From the NCBI GenBank assembly GCA_001661245.1, contig KV454011.1, positions 2,206,663-2,270,662 on the forward strand: a stretch of DNA of 64,000 nucleotides. Reading direction: 5' to 3'. The translations under genes and the position numbers were made by a program. This stretch comes from Pachysolen tannophilus NRRL Y-2460 (taxonomy: Eukaryota; Ascomycota; Pichiomycetes; Alaninales; Pachysolenaceae). Of this stretch, positions 32,929 through 41,050 are shown piece by piece. The first letter of the stretch is position 1, and each line of letters begins with the position of its first letter. Below the pieces are notes generated by a model that worked only from the letters and a program-made list of their open reading frames with translations, did not search any database and was not told the origin of the DNA.

Positions 32929-33166
32929 CTCATATTCTTATTATTATCTATAAAAATAACTAAAAATTGGAAAGACGTGTTTTTCAACTACTTTTTATTA
33001 TATATATAAATTGATCATCATCATATCATATCATATCATATAATATAATATAAAGTTAATAATTAAAACTAGAACATAGGAAGAAATCATATAAACTCGG
33101 GAGGAAGAGGTTTATCATTTTTTTTTTTAAATTCTAATCTTATCTATAGATGTCTATTAGTTGCTA
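32929..33166. promoter_or_regulatory. Promoter region of p62 N-half, probably shared with HRD3
   Basis: About 240 bases carrying ATCAT/CATAT short tandem repeats (about 33016-33048) and a T-run (33119-33128). In the current orientation it lies upstream of both the minus-strand p62 N-half and the plus-strand orphan HRD3 exon, as expected for a divergent promoter that moved with the inverted segment. Confidence 0.45.
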
Positions 33167-33212
33167 ATGGTTTGCTTATGGACTTTGGTATTGGAATTGC
33201 TGGTAGTACTGC
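33167..33212 (+). other. HRD3: Orphan HRD3 first exon encoding a signal peptide
   Basis: ATG at 33167 opens MVCLWTLVLELLVVL (standard code; the two CTG codons at 33200-33202 and 33209-33211 may be Ser) and ends with one base of a split codon at a GTAAGA donor (33213). The phase matches the acceptor at 32114 in front of HRD3 exon 2, giving a hydrophobic leader followed directly by GSEFEFE. HRD3 otherwise lacks its obligatory signal peptide. Unspliced, this frame ends at a TGA after 24 codons. Confidence 0.6.
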
Positions 33213-33237
33213 GTAAGAAAATTCAAACAGAATACCA

Positions 33238-33996
33238 ATGAATAATATTGAATCATCTAAAAGCCAACAGAAAGAAAATTTGTTTCCATTACATCAGAAA
33301 CTTCGATCAAAAATATCATTGCGATGCAAGAAATGTAGAGATCAAATAATGAAACCAGATTCTGATCCTATATCTACAAAATTTTACAAGAGTAATAATG
33401 CTACTACTGTGCTCCCATTTATACAAATTTCTCCATTGTTAAACAACTTATACAACAACAAATTCATTCCAAATTCCAAAGTTCAATTATTGATGAGTTT
33501 TATAAATTATTCACCTCAAGAAATGGAAATTTCAATTTCAAGTCTTGATAAATTGTCTCTAACTAAAAATTTCACAGAAACTACTTCGTTATCTGATAAC
33601 TTTATCAAGATAAACCTTCCATGCTCAAGTTTTAAACTCAAGCAACAACCTAAAAATCCATTAAAATTGGAAAACTTGATAACAACAATTCCAACTGTGG
33701 AATTAAACAATTATTCAAGGCTATCAAGAACAGAGCTAATTAATAGAAACAAAGTTATTAAGCGACTCAGTACACCGTCAACCGGCAATTCTCAAACAGT
33801 ACCTTTAGATTCAGGAATCAACTGGTGTACAATCCCATTAGAATTATCAATTGGTGATCTCAGTCAGAATCTCAATCAATACAAAACTCAGTTGAAGATA
33901 CCATTTTTCATTAGTATAAAGCAAAAACAAACAGAGAATATAGAGCAGGCATTTGGGATTTGGATAATCGCAAAGTTGGGATATATAGAAGCATAG
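33238..33996 (+). CDS. Dynactin p62 (DCTN4) C-terminal half, separated from its N-terminal half
   Basis: A 252-residue frame resembling the C-terminal half of dynactin p62. After the repeat arm (NIESSK) it reads LFPLHQKLRSKISLRCKKC, which parallels the DCTN4 motif LYPRHKHLLIKRSLRCRKC. It continues with a CxxC pair, IQISPLLNNLYN and VQLLMSFINYSPQEMEISIS (DCTN4: VLLTLTNPVENLTHVTL). The C-terminal domain ends in beta-rich PFFISIKQ and FGIWIIAKLGYIEA. The nominal start ATG-AAT-AAT lies in what appears to be displaced HRD3 intron sequence, so this is probably not a natural start. S. cerevisiae lacks p62; filamentous fungi and animals have it. Confidence 0.7.
   Translation: MNNIESSKSQQKENLFPLHQKLRSKISLRCKKCRDQIMKPDSDPISTKFYKSNNATTVLPFIQISPLLNNLYNNKFIPNSKVQLLMSFINYSPQEMEISISSLDKLSLTKNFTETTSLSDNFIKINLPCSSFKLKQQPKNPLKLENLITTIPTVELNNYSRLSRTELINRNKVIKRLSTPSTGNSQTVPLDSGINWCTIPLELSIGDLSQNLNQYKTQLKIPFFISIKQKQTENIEQAFGIWIIAKLGYIEA
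33245..33262 (+). repeat. Inverted-repeat arm B at putative inversion breakpoint
   Basis: ATATTGAATCATCTAAAA, the reverse complement of arm A at 32145-32162 with one mismatch. In the p62 frame both arms encode I-x-S-S-K in the same phase. Confidence 0.8.
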
Positions 33997-34081
33997 ATAG
34001 CATAGAAGTTAATAGAGTCTTTTGTCAATCTCATCAACTTTTGTATTATATTGTATATATTTGTATGTATTCATGTACGTA

Positions 34082-34087
34082 ACGCGC
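34082..34087 (+). promoter_or_regulatory. MCB-like element upstream of MHF2
   Basis: ACGCGC, containing the ACGCG core of the MluI cell-cycle box bound by MBF, lies 81 bases upstream of the MHF2 ATG in otherwise very AT-rich sequence. G1/S control is an inference. Confidence 0.35.
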
Positions 34088-34168
34088 CTTAAAATTATTT
34101 ATTCAAAAATAAAATAAACCAAAACATCAAATTAATAATTAATACAAAAAAAGTTAGCTGAGACAGAG

Positions 34169-34651
34169 ATGGCGTTGGCAAAGAGATCATCCGGAGCGAT
34201 TGATGAGGGACTGGAAAGGGAAAGGGAACGAGAACAGGAACAGGAACAGGAACCTCAGTTTTCAACAACTGCTTTAGCAAGAATTTTCCATACGGTTGCA
34301 TTTGAAAATGGAGATACAAGAATAACGAACAGAACTTTGGAGCTTTCGGCAGAATACCTTCGAATGTTTACCAGAGAAGCAATATTAAGGGCAAATGAGG
34401 TCAGGATTCAGGAGTCAATCAAGAATAATAATAAGTTTAAAGTGGAATTAGCTAATAATGTTACGAATAAAAAAGAAAAAAGACCTACTGCTGCTGATCA
34501 TGAAGATGATATGAATCAACATAGTGTAGACGAGGATGATGATGATGATGATACAGATAGAAATGGAGGATCGGGACAGGAGCTCATTGGGGATGTTTTG
34601 GATACAAGGCATTTACAAGATGTGTCAGGGTTGTTACTTTTAGATTTTTGA
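34169..34651 (+). CDS. MHF2: Histone-fold protein MHF2/CENP-X
   Basis: CENP-X/Mhf2 is a small histone-fold protein. It pairs with CENP-S/Mhf1 at kinetochores and with FANCM-type helicases (Mph1) at stalled forks. The 160-residue product carries the fold split in two. Helix 1 and 2 sequence lies at about residues 30-85 (TTALARIFHTVAFENGDTRI; LSAEYLRMFTREAILRANEV). The final helix with the family end LDTRHLQDVSGLLLLDF closes the protein. Between them lies an unusual insert of about 60 residues with a poly-Asp run, and the N-terminus has a Glu/Arg/Gln repeat. S. cerevisiae Mhf2 is about 80 residues. An MCB-like ACGCG (34082-34086) lies about 80 bases upstream. Confidence 0.85.
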   Translation: MALAKRSSGAIDEGLEREREREQEQEQEPQFSTTALARIFHTVAFENGDTRITNRTLELSAEYLRMFTREAILRANEVRIQESIKNNNKFKVELANNVTNKKEKRPTAADHEDDMNQHSVDEDDDDDDTDRNGGSGQELIGDVLDTRHLQDVSGLLLLDF

Positions 34652-34756
34652 AAATTGTGAATATAAACATCTACTTAAATAAATTAAAAAAATATTAAAA
34701 AATATTAGTCTTTTGTTCCGAATATTAATAAACTAGTAAAAATAATATGGAAATAA

Positions 34757-36520
34757 TTAATGAGCATGATCACTTGGATCTATTTTAAAAATTTTATCAG
34801 GGTTTAAAATTCTTAGTGGGTCCAATGACATTTTCAATTTCCTCATTAATGCTACCACATCTTCACCCATTTCTTCTACAAGGTATTCTCTTTTACCATA
34901 TCCAATAGCGTGTTCCCCGGTACATGTTCCTTCTAATTCCAATGCTTTTTTAACCATTCTATCAACCAAGTACTGTGCAGTCAGTCTTTGTTCTGGTTTG
35001 AACAACAAAAAAGAATGGAAATTACCATCACCAGCGTGAGCAACCAATGTAGCATTTAATCCAGAATCTTCAATTTCTTTTTTCATTTCTTTCAAAATAA
35101 TTGGTAAATTAGAAATTGGAACTGCTACATCTGTTGTCCAAATTTGAATATCACTACTAATGTTTGCCCTACCGTAGTTTATAGTAGACCATAAAGCAAC
35201 TTTTCTAGCACTCCAAAGTTCTTCTTTATCCTCTGGAGATTCTGCAAATTGAAAAGAAGAATTATTATTCTGTTTACAAAGAATTCTTAATTTCTCTGAT
35301 CGGTGTTTAATTTCATCTTTAGAATCACCACCTATTTTGAAAAATAATGTTGTCAATTCATCAAATTTCTTGGAAAGTTCACCTGATCGATTTATATACA
35401 TCATCATTTTATCATCAACCATTTCCATTGCATTGACATCAATTCCTTGTGCTACAACTTCAGCACAAACTTTAGCAGAATCTTCAATTGTTGGGAAACT
35501 AACTACAGCAACATGTTCAACTTTTGGTTTAACATGTAGTTTCAAGGTTGCCTCAGTGACAATACCTAATGTACCTTCACTACCGATAAATAAACCATTT
35601 AAATTATAACCTGCGGACGATTTTGTAGATCTTTTCTTGGTTTTAATAATGGTTCCGTCAGCTAAAACCACAGTTAAATTAACAACATTTTCTTTCATTG
35701 TTTTATATTTTAATGCCTTAGTTCCAGAACAACTATTGGCAATACAACCACCTATCATGGCTCCTGGACCAGGGTCAACACCAATCATCAAATTATATTT
35801 AGCCAATTCCTCATCTAATGATTCCCAACCAATACCAGGTTGTACAACGACATCTAAATCATCCTTATGTATTGAAACAATTTTATCCATATGTGAACAG
35901 TCAATACAGATTCCACCTCTTGTAGGAATAAAGTGACCTTCCAATGAAGAAAGACCACTTGTTGGAACAACAGGAATGATATAATGATGACAAATTTTCA
36001 TGATTTTACTAACTTCTTCAGTAGATTTTGGATATATTATATATTTTGAAATTTGAGTTGGACCAGCATGATGAGAATTGAAATAAGTATCAGCATGATC
36101 TTTTAATTCAGATTGATTCTCTGAAATTTGATCTTCTTTTAAAAATTCACGAAGATCTTTAATAGCATTTGCCAAATCAGTTGGTCCACCATAAACCGGA
36201 GGACTAAGATCATACAATTTTGTAATTGATGAACGAGGGAAAAGAGCTTCTGGTGGATGTAAACTAATATTATAAGAAGAATAGACTGTACCCAGAAGAA
36301 CTCCTGTAACAAACACAAGACCTGAAGTGATTAAGTAACTTTTCGACTCTTTCTTTTGGTCATCATCTTTCCCATCTTTAGTACCCGAATTAAACCGTTG
36401 TTGAGTGAATTGCAATGGTAATGATAACCTCGATCTAGATTGAAACCATAAATTCTTAGAATCAACCTTAATTGATCTCTTTACAGCACTTTCCAAATTC
36501 TTCTTAGTTGACCTTATCAT
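34757..36520 (-). CDS. DLD1: Mitochondrial D-lactate:cytochrome c oxidoreductase
   Basis: FAD enzyme oxidising D-lactate to pyruvate and passing electrons to cytochrome c at the mitochondrial inner membrane. The product is 587 residues, equal to S. cerevisiae Dld1. It has a basic, Ser-rich presequence (MIRSTKKNLESAVKRSIK), a membrane segment near 62-80 (YLITSGLVFVTGVLLGTVY), and an FAD-binding PCMH domain at about 155-335 (VVPTSGLSSLEGHFIPTRGG; GVDPGPGAMIGGCIANSCSG; GLFIGSEGTLGIVTEATL). The C-terminal FAD-oxidase domain has VAHAGDGNFHSFLLF and CTGEHAIGYGK. The start ATG at 36520 gives the targeting sequence directly. Confidence 0.95.
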   Translation of the reverse strand: MIRSTKKNLESAVKRSIKVDSKNLWFQSRSRLSLPLQFTQQRFNSGTKDGKDDDQKKESKSYLITSGLVFVTGVLLGTVYSSYNISLHPPEALFPRSSITKLYDLSPPVYGGPTDLANAIKDLREFLKEDQISENQSELKDHADTYFNSHHAGPTQISKYIIYPKSTEEVSKIMKICHHYIIPVVPTSGLSSLEGHFIPTRGGICIDCSHMDKIVSIHKDDLDVVVQPGIGWESLDEELAKYNLMIGVDPGPGAMIGGCIANSCSGTKALKYKTMKENVVNLTVVLADGTIIKTKKRSTKSSAGYNLNGLFIGSEGTLGIVTEATLKLHVKPKVEHVAVVSFPTIEDSAKVCAEVVAQGIDVNAMEMVDDKMMMYINRSGELSKKFDELTTLFFKIGGDSKDEIKHRSEKLRILCKQNNNSSFQFAESPEDKEELWSARKVALWSTINYGRANISSDIQIWTTDVAVPISNLPIILKEMKKEIEDSGLNATLVAHAGDGNFHSFLLFKPEQRLTAQYLVDRMVKKALELEGTCTGEHAIGYGKREYLVEEMGEDVVALMRKLKMSLDPLRILNPDKIFKIDPSDHAH

Positions 36521-36894
36521 TTCTGTTACCTTTTACCATCCAATAACAACTTCCATAAACCTGTTTTTACAATCATGTATTATTATTATTATTATTATTC
36601 GGACAAATCTAATTATTTACTTTTCTCGCTATTTATATATAGGCGAGATATCTATGATCAACTACTAAATCTATTAATATACAACAAGAGATGACTTATA
36701 TGAGAGGCAATTAGTTATAATTTCCATGATTGTTGAACTAGTAACCTGCTATATAATTTAAACAAAAATAAAATAAAAATAACCAAACTAAACCAAACCA
36801 AACCAAATTTCAATTGAATATTTCATTCAAACTCTGTATCTTTGTATCTCTATATAAAACTATATATATATATATATAATTTGATTTTTTTAAT
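36521..36894. other. Intergenic region SDT1-DLD1
   Basis: About 370 bases: promoter of DLD1 and 3' flank of the downstream nucleotidase gene. It holds an ATT trinucleotide repeat (36579-36598), repeated AAACCAAACC units (36783-36806) and a TA microsatellite (36861-36879). No gene is visible. Confidence 0.5.
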
Positions 36895-37797
36895 TTATGA
36901 TTGAAATAATTCAGGACAAACTTTTGGTATATCAAGTATATTTCTGATTAATGATATTCCTTCATTTTCTGCACTTTTGCTTCTAACTGCTTCTAAATCT
37001 TCTTCTCTTTCGACATATTGAATAACATGTCCCCATCCAAACTTCTTTGCTGCCCGAGTGTTCAAGCCACTATCATCAACGAAATAAGCATTTTTTTTAT
37101 CCAAGACTCCAGCTTCTTTCAAAGCTCTATCAAACATTTGAGGCATTGGTTTACAAATTAAGGGGAATTCTTCATAATGACAATAAGTTATACCATCAAA
37201 TAAATCCCCAATTCCTAACAAGTGCACCACTCTTAAACCATGATTCTTATAAGCATTGGTAAATAACCATAATCTTTTACAAATTCCATTTTTTTTCAAA
37301 GAAAGAAGCATTTTTCTTAATTCTTCATTTGGTTTTAATATTTTTTCTAATGGTAATGCATCATCAACTAATTTGTTATAATCCAAAGCATTAATCTTAT
37401 GATTTCTAACAAGACCTTCAATGGCTAAACCATATTGAGTATAGTACCTATGATGTAGTCTATGAGCATCTTCATCGTTTAATTTTAAATTATCTTTGAA
37501 AAATTTATGAATATAAATTTGCATTAAATCATGAATTTTTGTTGAACGCTCATATAAACAATTATCAATATCAAAGAAAAAAACAGGTTCATTATCCAGT
37601 TCAGTAACAGATCCAAGACCATATGTTAATTTTAACGGAGGAATATATGAAGTCGATGAGTTCAAATGAACATGACTATCCTCTCTTAAGAGAATCTCAT
37701 CAACTTTAGATTGTTCATTTTCAGAAAACAATTCATGTTCTTTCAAAATTTGAGCTTCCAAATCCTGGTTATTTATATCGTTTAACGGTAATGCCAT
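36895..37797 (-). CDS. HAD-family pyrimidine/nucleotide 5'-phosphatase (SDT1/PHM8)
   Basis: Haloacid-dehalogenase-family phosphatase like yeast Sdt1 (pyrimidine nucleotidase) and Phm8 (nucleotide/lysophosphatidate phosphatase). The product is 300 residues. After a polar N-terminus of about 70 residues the catalytic motif I is FFFDIDNCLY (nucleophile Asp of DxD). Motif II is LWLFTNAYKNHG. The Lys motif is in PLICKPMPQMF and motif IV is YFVDDSGLNTRAAKKFGWG. The pattern FFDIDN-LY is specific to this nucleotidase branch. S. cerevisiae has two paralogues and I cannot tell which one this corresponds to. Confidence 0.88.
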   Translation of the reverse strand: MALPLNDINNQDLEAQILKEHELFSENEQSKVDEILLREDSHVHLNSSTSYIPPLKLTYGLGSVTELDNEPVFFFDIDNCLYERSTKIHDLMQIYIHKFFKDNLKLNDEDAHRLHHRYYTQYGLAIEGLVRNHKINALDYNKLVDDALPLEKILKPNEELRKMLLSLKKNGICKRLWLFTNAYKNHGLRVVHLLGIGDLFDGITYCHYEEFPLICKPMPQMFDRALKEAGVLDKKNAYFVDDSGLNTRAAKKFGWGHVIQYVEREEDLEAVRSKSAENEGISLIRNILDIPKVCPELFQS

Positions 37798-38168
37798 ATC
37801 TATATATAGTAGAAAGAGATATCCTCAACCTAATGGGTTGTCTCTGTTAAATGAATAAGTAAAATAAAATAAAAAAAATGAATGAATGAATAATTCAATT
37901 TAAAACATATATTAGTCAAAAATATAAAATGTATAATTTTGAAATCTTAAAAGGGAAGTAAGCAAAAAAATTGATAGAAAGAACAAAAAATGACCAAAAT
38001 TAAAACCCACCGGAACCCAAAGGAACCTAAAAGGAACCTAAAAGATTCCTCTGGGAACCCATAGAATCTTAGAGGATTTCATTTGAGAATGATAATATTA
38101 AAAGATTAGAAAGAAAAAAAAAAAGGAAAAAATTATGTATTTGCTTTACATTCTATTTTCTTTATGAT
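37798..38168. other. Intergenic region HCR1 - SDT1/PHM8-like gene, with GGAACC repeats
   Basis: About 370 bases upstream of the nucleotidase gene and downstream of HCR1. It includes a GGAACC-based tandem repeat (38011-38060: GGAACCCAAA, GGAACCTAAAA, GGAACCTAAAA, then GGGAACCC) and an imperfect inverted AAGATTCCTC/TAGAATCTTAG pair. A-run at 38115-38126. No gene is visible. Confidence 0.5.
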
Positions 38169-39038
38169 TTACATGAAATCGTCTTCACCAAAATCATCTT
38201 CATAATTTGTGGTATCCACATCCAAATCTTTCTTAAAAGAGCTGTTACCCAAGGAAGGTCTTGCAACTGATTTTGCCTTTTTCTTACCGGCACCTCCTTG
38301 AGAAGTACCACCTGCTTTTGATAATCTCAGTTGTCTTTCTTCTCTTTCTTTTTCTTTTATTAAGACATTTAAAGTAGAATTAACTTTTCTAACATTTTCC
38401 ATACTTAATGGTTTACATAAATCTCTAATTAAATCAATTGCTAAACTTGAAGTATAATTTAATAAACTTTGATCTGCTAATGCTGTTAAAAGAGGCAGTA
38501 TAGTTTTTCTCAATTTTTCATAATCTTGTTTTGTCTCTGGATGGAAAATTGGATTTGTCAGTAATGGAGCATCTTTATTAGAAATAGATGAAGAATTAGT
38601 TGCTAAATTTTGAAGTTTTTCTTGTTCTAATCTTGCTGCTTTTGCTCTTGGATGTTCATCAGCAACACCTAAACCATCAAATAAAGATGCAGCATTATTC
38701 AAATCAGACTCCAACTGTGCCTTCTTCAAAAGCTCTGCTCTTGTTTGTTCATCAACTAAATCAATATCCATTAATACTTTAGATTTATTTCCTAATGTAT
38801 TTTTACCATGCTTGGCATTTTTCCTCTTAAGAGCTTCTTCTTCTCTTTTCTTCTTTAAAACAGCTTGAGCAGCAGCTTCTTCCTTTGCCTTCTCCTTTGC
38901 CTTTTCCCTCTCTTCTTCCGAATCAACATCCCATGATTCTAATACAGGCTCATCATCTCCTTCATCTTCCCATGAAGCAGTAACTGCATTCGAATTCGAT
39001 GAAGTAGGAACTGCAAAATCTTCATCGTCCCAAGACAT
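38169..39038 (-). CDS. HCR1: Translation initiation factor eIF3 subunit j (Hcr1)
   Basis: eIF3j/Hcr1 is a loosely bound eIF3 subunit that acts at the 40S decoding site in initiation, 20S rRNA processing and termination/recycling. The product is 289 residues from the ATG at 39038 ([11 protein letters not shown]; a TTG two codons upstream also keeps the frame). Matching features are the acidic repeated [23 protein letters not shown]-terminus, a charged helical segment, [58 protein letters not shown], and the acidic end DDFGEDDFM, nearly identical to yeast Hcr1. It is divergent from ALG2. Confidence 0.95.
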   Translation of the reverse strand: MSWDDEDFAVPTSSNSNAVTASWEDEGDDEPVLESWDVDSEEEREKAKEKAKEEAAAQAVLKKKREEEALKRKNAKHGKNTLGNKSKVLMDIDLVDEQTRAELLKKAQLESDLNNAASLFDGLGVADEHPRAKAARLEQEKLQNLATNSSSISNKDAPLLTNPIFHPETKQDYEKLRKTILPLLTALADQSLLNYTSSLAIDLIRDLCKPLSMENVRKVNSTLNVLIKEKEREERQLRLSKAGGTSQGGAGKKKAKSVARPSLGNSSFKKDLDVDTTNYEDDFGEDDFM

Positions 39039-39426
39039 ATTCAATTACAACACACACACAAAAAAAATAAAAACCAATAACCAATAGATTGAAAGAAAGA
39101 AAAAAATTAAACAAATCTCTCAACTAATAAACAATCTCAGAATCTCACAACCTCACAATCTTAGAACCTCACAATCTACTCTTTAATCATCAATCATCAA
39201 TCATCATCTTCTTCTTCTTCTTCTTCCAATTGGTTCTTCTTGAAAGAATTTTTCAACTCAAATGGTTTTTGAGGATCGTCACACGACCTGTCTGCTGTCG
39301 ATTTAAAAGGCAAAGATGGAGAAGATGATGAAGAAGATGATGATTAAAATGTTTTATTTTATTTTATTTTATTTTATGAGAAAATTTGGGTATTAAAGGT
39401 ATTGGATTGAGGTTATAATTGGTAAG
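39039..39426. promoter_or_regulatory. Divergent promoter HCR1 / ALG2
   Basis: About 390 bases. It contains repeated CTCACAATCT/CTCAGAATCT-like units (39118-39180), a CAATCAT repeat then CTT trinucleotide repeat (39188-39224), a GAAGATGATG run (39317-39343) and a TTTTA microsatellite (39353-39376). I see no gene. Confidence 0.5.
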
Positions 39427-40851
39427 ATGAGGGTTGCATTTATTCATCCTGATCTTGGGATTGGAGGAGCTGAGAGGTTAGTTGTTGATGCAGCAATTGG
39501 ACTTCAAGAGCAAGGAAATGATATAGTGATGTACACGTCACATTGTGATAAGAAGCATTGTTTTGAAGAAATTAAGAATTGTAGTTTGAAAGTTGAAGTT
39601 TATGGTGATTTTTTACCTACAAGGGTTTTTAATAAGTTTCAGATTGCATTTTCTATATTAAGACAATTATATTTAATTTTAATATTAATATTAAAAGGTG
39701 AAATTGGGTGTATTGATTTATTTATTGTTGATCAATTATCATTTTGCTTACCTTTATTACATTTTTTCAAAAATGATAATGCCAAAGTTTTATTTTATTG
39801 TCATCATCCAGATTTATTGGCAGCTTCTCATGATTCTTTGTTAAGAAAATTTTATAGAAAACCATTTGATTTTATTGAAGAATTTACTACAGGTTATGCT
39901 GATAAAATTATTGTTAATTCAATTTATACCAAAAAAATATTTAATCAAACTTTTCAAAAATTATATAAATCAGGAATTGAAACTTCAGTTGTTTATCCCT
40001 GTGTTGAAACTGAAATATTACTTAAAGATGATTCAATAGAAGAAGTTGAAGATTTTTTTAAACTGAAAAAATATTTTCTTTCAATAAATAGATTTGATAA
40101 ACCAAAAGATATAGATTTAGCAATAACTTCATTTAAAAAATTTTTAGATAAAAATGAGAAATTATCTAATATTAAATTAGTTTTAGCTGGTGGTTATGAT
40201 TCAAGAAATATGAAAAATGTTGAATATTTAATTCATTTGGAAAAATTATGTAAAGATTTAAAATTAATTTCATTTATATTTAAAGGAAAATTAACTTTAA
40301 TGCCAAGAAATGTTCAAGTCTTATTTTTACCATCCATAAGTTCAAATTTAAAAGATGCTTTAATTTCTAGAGCTGAATTATTATTATATACTCCATCAAA
40401 GGAACATTTTGGGATCGTACCATTAGAAGCTATGAGATTGGGTGTTCCAGTATTAGCTTGTAATAGAGGTGGCCCACCAGAAAGTATCATTGATAATGAA
40501 AATGGGTTTTTAAGAGACCCAGATCCTGAAGAATGGTCAAAAGTTATGGATTTGGTATTAAACAATAATAATAATGAGGTTAAAATGAATTATTTAAAAA
40601 ATGGTAAAAAAAGAGTATCTGAAAAATTTTCAAGAAATTCAATGACTGAAAATTTTATAAATATAATTCAAGATACAAAAATTGCTTCATTTAAATTTGA
40701 TTTTATAATTGGGCTTTTGTTAAAAAATTTCATTTTTATATTTATTTTGGTAATTGGCTTCGTGGTGATGAATTGGCACATTTTTGCAAAATATGCAAAT
40801 GGTTATTACTTATCACTAACCCAATTTATCAAATCTAAATATAATTTGTAA
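39427..40851 (+). CDS. ALG2: Alpha-1,3/1,6-mannosyltransferase Alg2
   Basis: Alg2 adds the second and third mannoses (alpha-1,3 then alpha-1,6) to the dolichol-linked oligosaccharide on the cytosolic face of the ER. The product is 474 residues. The GT-B N-domain starts MRVAFIHPDLGIGGAERLVVDAA. VLFYCHHPDLL and YADKIIVNSIYTK follow. The donor-binding C-domain has FLSINRFDKPKD, VLAGGYDSR and SKEHFGIVPLEAMRLGVPVLACNRGG (GT4 E-x7-E). The C-terminus has hydrophobic membrane-associating segments (NFIFIFILVIGFVVMNW), typical of fungal Alg2. The start ATG directly opens the conserved domain. Confidence 0.95.
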   Translation: MRVAFIHPDLGIGGAERLVVDAAIGLQEQGNDIVMYTSHCDKKHCFEEIKNCSLKVEVYGDFLPTRVFNKFQIAFSILRQLYLILILILKGEIGCIDLFIVDQLSFCLPLLHFFKNDNAKVLFYCHHPDLLAASHDSLLRKFYRKPFDFIEEFTTGYADKIIVNSIYTKKIFNQTFQKLYKSGIETSVVYPCVETEILLKDDSIEEVEDFFKLKKYFLSINRFDKPKDIDLAITSFKKFLDKNEKLSNIKLVLAGGYDSRNMKNVEYLIHLEKLCKDLKLISFIFKGKLTLMPRNVQVLFLPSISSNLKDALISRAELLLYTPSKEHFGIVPLEAMRLGVPVLACNRGGPPESIIDNENGFLRDPDPEEWSKVMDLVLNNNNNEVKMNYLKNGKKRVSEKFSRNSMTENFINIIQDTKIASFKFDFIIGLLLKNFIFIFILVIGFVVMNWHIFAKYANGYYLSLTQFIKSKYNL

Positions 40852-41050
40852 CATTTAAATTCTTATATATATATATATATATACATATATATTTGTGTGT
40901 ATTGTTAATATACAGGTATAATAAGTATAACTAAACTAAAGATTAAAAGAATAAAAACAAATAAAAATAACAAAACAAATTTAAAAAAAAAAAAAAAAAA
41001 AAAATAGAAAAGAAAAGCCAACTAAAACATATAAAACACTCCATTCCACT

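Larger units (their letters stand above)
32145..33262. other. Putative 1.1-kb inverted segment breaking HRD3 and dynactin p62
   Basis: The segment between the two inverted-repeat arms carries the p62 N-terminal half, a roughly 240-base divergent promoter and an orphan signal-peptide exon. Inverting it in place joins the p62 N-half to the p62 C-half in frame on the plus strand (505 residues). It also puts the orphan exon upstream of HRD3 in the same orientation with compatible splice phase (81-base intron, 851-residue protein). Both repairs follow from one event, so chance is unlikely. Confidence 0.8.
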
